Assembly: GCA_963709505.1 (NCBI GenBank)
Contig: CAVPXC010000001.1
Location: 124,001 to 188,000, forward strand
Length of the DNA: 64,000 nt
Source: CAVPXC01 sp963709505
GTDB taxonomy: Bacteria > Chloroflexota > Anaerolineae > JAAEKA01
Direction: 5' to 3'
The translations under genes were made by a program, and so were the position numbers. Every line of letters starts with the position of its first letter. Position 1 is the first letter of the stretch. Below the pieces are notes generated by a model. The model saw only the letters and a program-made list of their open reading frames with translations, searched no databases and was not told the DNA's origin. Positions 62,312-64,000 of this stretch are shown here, in pieces.

Positions 62312-63115
62312 TTATTTTGGCGGCTGAACACCAAACCACTGTTCATAGATCTTGTCGTACTCGCCGGATGCCTTAACCTTGGCCAGGCCTTCGTTGAGAG
62401 CCTTGATTACATCCGCGCGCTCCTTGCGGACGGCGAAGCCGTAGAACTCATCGGTGAAAGGTTTGCCCACCAAGGCCACTCCCCACTCGGGATTGGCCTT
62501 GATGATGTCAGCCGATGTGGGAGCGTCGTTGACGATAGCGTCGATATCTCCGTTGGCCAGCGCCTGGAAGGCCAAGGTGATTTCGTCATAGCGCGCGACT
62601 TCTGCGGCGATCTTGCCCGAATCAGCCTGGTCGCTGATCCACAGATCGCCGGTTGTGCCGAGCTGAACGCCGACCTTCTTGCCTGCCAGGTCTTCGGGCT
62701 TGGTGACGGGGCTATCCTTCTTCACGGCGATCATCTGGCCGGCGTTGAAGTAGGGCTCGCTGAAGTCGACAGTCTTTTTGCGCTCGTCGTTGATAGTTAC
62801 AGCCGATGCTACGGCATCGAACTCGCCGCTGGCCAACGCTACAAAGATGCCGTCCCACCTGGTGTTCGTGAACTCAGGAGTGAACCCGGCCGCCTTGCCA
62901 ATGGCATTCATGAGGTCGATATCGAAGCCAATGATCTTGCCGTTGGCATCGACCAACTCAAAGGGCGGATACTCGGCATTGGTGCCAATCTTGACGGTGC
63001 CCAGGCTAGTGCTCGATGTGGAGCCTGGGCCGCCCTGAGCACCGCCGCAGGCGCCAACCACCATAGCGACAATCAGAATGACCGCCAGCGAACCGAACAG
63101 TTTTGCACGTTGCAT
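62312..63115 (-). CDS. Extracellular amino acid-binding lipoprotein (family 3 SBP)
   Basis: 267 residues. Lipobox VAMVVGACGG near residue 23, then GTVKIGTNAEYPPFELVDAN, GKIIGFDIDLMNAIGKAAGF, VDFSEPYFNAGQMIAVKKDS and LAGKKVGVQLGTTGDLWISD: a glutamine/polar amino acid-type binding protein tethered to the membrane. GGAGG precedes the ATG at 63115. The matching permease and ATPase are 3-5 kb downstream beyond the dipeptide-type permeases. Confidence 0.93.
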   Translation of the reverse strand: MQRAKLFGSLAVILIVAMVVGACGGAQGGPGSTSSTSLGTVKIGTNAEYPPFELVDANGKIIGFDIDLMNAIGKAAGFTPEFTNTRWDGIFVALASGEFDAVASAVTINDERKKTVDFSEPYFNAGQMIAVKKDSPVTKPEDLAGKKVGVQLGTTGDLWISDQADSGKIAAEVARYDEITLAFQALANGDIDAIVNDAPTSADIIKANPEWGVALVGKPFTDEFYGFAVRKERADVIKALNEGLAKVKASGEYDKIYEQWFGVQPPK

Positions 63116-63475
63116 ACATCCTCCAAAGAATAATGGTGAGGGGATCGACACGCTGCCTAGAAACTAGCTTTGGCCGGTCTCTGCGCAGCACCACGGAGCG
63201 AGCCGACCGTGCCATATGCGGTTGCTTAGCTTGCCGCATGCCTCAGTCGGCATGGCTGTTATCGGATTGAAGAACAGCCTCTGGTGAACCAGATGCCTAT
63301 GCCGATGCTTGATGCGACAGTGTTCATGGCATAGGTCAGGGTGGGTGGCATTATAGTGCCGCACATGGGCTTTGTCAAATGACTCAGTATAATTCCGCAC
63401 AAGCACGAAACACTGCTTCAACCGATCGAGATAGACTGTCTTAACAAAACTTACCCGGTATTAGCTCCACTTAGG
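63116..63475 (-). promoter_or_regulatory. Consensus promoter and long leader of the binding-protein gene
   Basis: On the minus strand TTGACA (63373-63378), 17-base spacer, TATAAT (63350-63355): a perfect promoter. The leader to 63115 is about 230 bases and can form small hairpins (TCTGGTTCACCAGA; ATGCGG with CCGCAT). No known riboswitch was recognized. The rest of the gap, to 63475, holds no gene. Confidence 0.7.
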
Positions 63476-64000
63476 CTATTCCGGAGACCGATTCAGCACG
63501 GCCAGCAACCGGTCGGGATAGTCGGTGATGATGCCGTCAACGCCCAGGTCGATCATGCGCTGCATGTCTTCGACCTCGTTGATGGTCCAGGCGTGTACGT
63601 CCATCCCGCGCTTCTGAGCGTCCTTGACGAAGCCACCAGTGAGCACGTGGAGGCCTGATCGATACTCCGGTACCTGGACCGTTTGACCCGGGGGGCTATA
63701 GCTGCCGGCCAGGCCCAGCTTCTGTCGCACGAAGAAGTTGATGACTTCGTTTTGAGTGATCGACGTGGAAACTTCCGGACACGTCGCCCTGAACTCGTCC
63801 AAAGCGTCCTGATGGAACGAGGCAACCAGCACTTTGTCCTGCATGTTGTACTTGCGGATCAACTGGCAGAACGGCCCGGCCACCGGCTGACTCTCCACCA
63901 GCTTGATCTCGATGTTCATCGGCATGTCGGGAAAGGTCTGAAACAGCTCTTCGACGGTTGCCACGGTGATGCCTTGGCCGCGATAGGGGAAGGTCTGGCC
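63476..64000 (-). CDS. Glycerophosphodiester phosphodiesterase, C-terminal part (cut by the window)
   Basis: The frame is open to the window edge (GQTFPYRGQGIT...). VPTLEE-like VATVEELFQTFPDMPMNIEI and K carry the metal-site ExK of GDPD; then QDKVLVASFHQDALDEFRAT and KRGMDVHAWTINEVEDMQRM, DLGVDGIITDYPDRLLAVLN, the family's TIM-barrel end. Splits glycerophosphodiesters into glycerol-3-phosphate and an alcohol. The N-terminal HRG motif lies outside. Intact as far as seen. Confidence 0.92.
   Translation of the reverse strand, partial: GQTFPYRGQGITVATVEELFQTFPDMPMNIEIKLVESQPVAGPFCQLIRKYNMQDKVLVASFHQDALDEFRATCPEVSTSITQNEVINFFVRQKLGLAGSYSPPGQTVQVPEYRSGLHVLTGGFVKDAQKRGMDVHAWTINEVEDMQRMIDLGVDGIITDYPDRLLAVLNRSPE

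Overview
The window looks like a chromosomal piece of a GC-rich member of the Chloroflexota (Anaerolineae or a neighbouring class), probably assembled from a metagenome. This is inferred from several things seen together: secreted proteins with cohesin, dockerin and VCBS-type calcium repeats, C-termini of the W-V-P-L-V type, promoters with TACAAT or TATAAT -10 boxes, a T-box in front of thrS, a RuBisCO-like protein, and long palindromes in many intergenic gaps. No rRNA, CRISPR array, transposase or prophage was seen.

Layout. 1-1 kb: end of a response regulator and a HAD phosphatase. 1-4.3 kb (minus): pfkB-type sugar kinase, aroE and a DUF89/ARMT1 phosphatase in one operon. 4.5-8.8 kb (minus): a secreted cohesin/dockerin group. 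9.1-11.8 and 14.2-17.0 kb (plus): two look-alike regulators (HTH, STAND/NB-ARC ATPase, TPR). Between them (minus) lies a broken gene fusing an FHA domain to a radical SAM/SPASM enzyme, with one or two tiny cysteine-containing peptides downstream. 17.0-23.9 kb: a giant VCBS-repeat/HEXXH secreted protein and a GH16-like secreted protein. 24.3-27.6 kb: GntR regulator, xylose-isomerase-like TIM barrel and RuBisCO-like protein. 27.9-33.0 kb: Wzz-like protein, flippase, glycosyltransferase and acetyl esterase. 33-35.6 kb: fabF-fabH. 36-40.5 kb: quinone oxidoreductase, HIT-like phosphorylase and oligoendopeptidase F. 40.8-44.5 kb (minus): amt, PII and glnA. 44.8-50 kb: antiporter, O-methyltransferase, DegV, GIY-YIG nuclease and others. 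50.2-52.5 kb: thrS with T-box. 52.6-57.2 kb: HTH/LAGLIDADG-like protein, tRNA-Val, MazEF-like pair, URO-D-like protein, MFS transporter and Nudix. 57.3-63.1 kb (minus): polar amino acid ABC transporter parts interleaved with dipeptide-type permeases and a thiol peroxidase. 63.5 kb to the end: GDPD, cut by the window.

Two things run across the whole window. First, many reading frames are broken by single-base indels, including aroE. Most breaks are at short homopolymers and rejoin conserved domains exactly, so sequencing or assembly error is the simplest explanation; the dense breaks at 10-19 kb could also reflect decay. Second, a set of recurring intergenic palindromes with 13- to 39-bp arms, often built from short reiterated words, sits at gene ends, in 5' leaders and inside the thrS T-box.

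The best candidate for an undescribed system is the FHA-radical SAM/SPASM gene with its small Cys peptides (11.8-13.9 kb), flanked by the paired STAND regulators.
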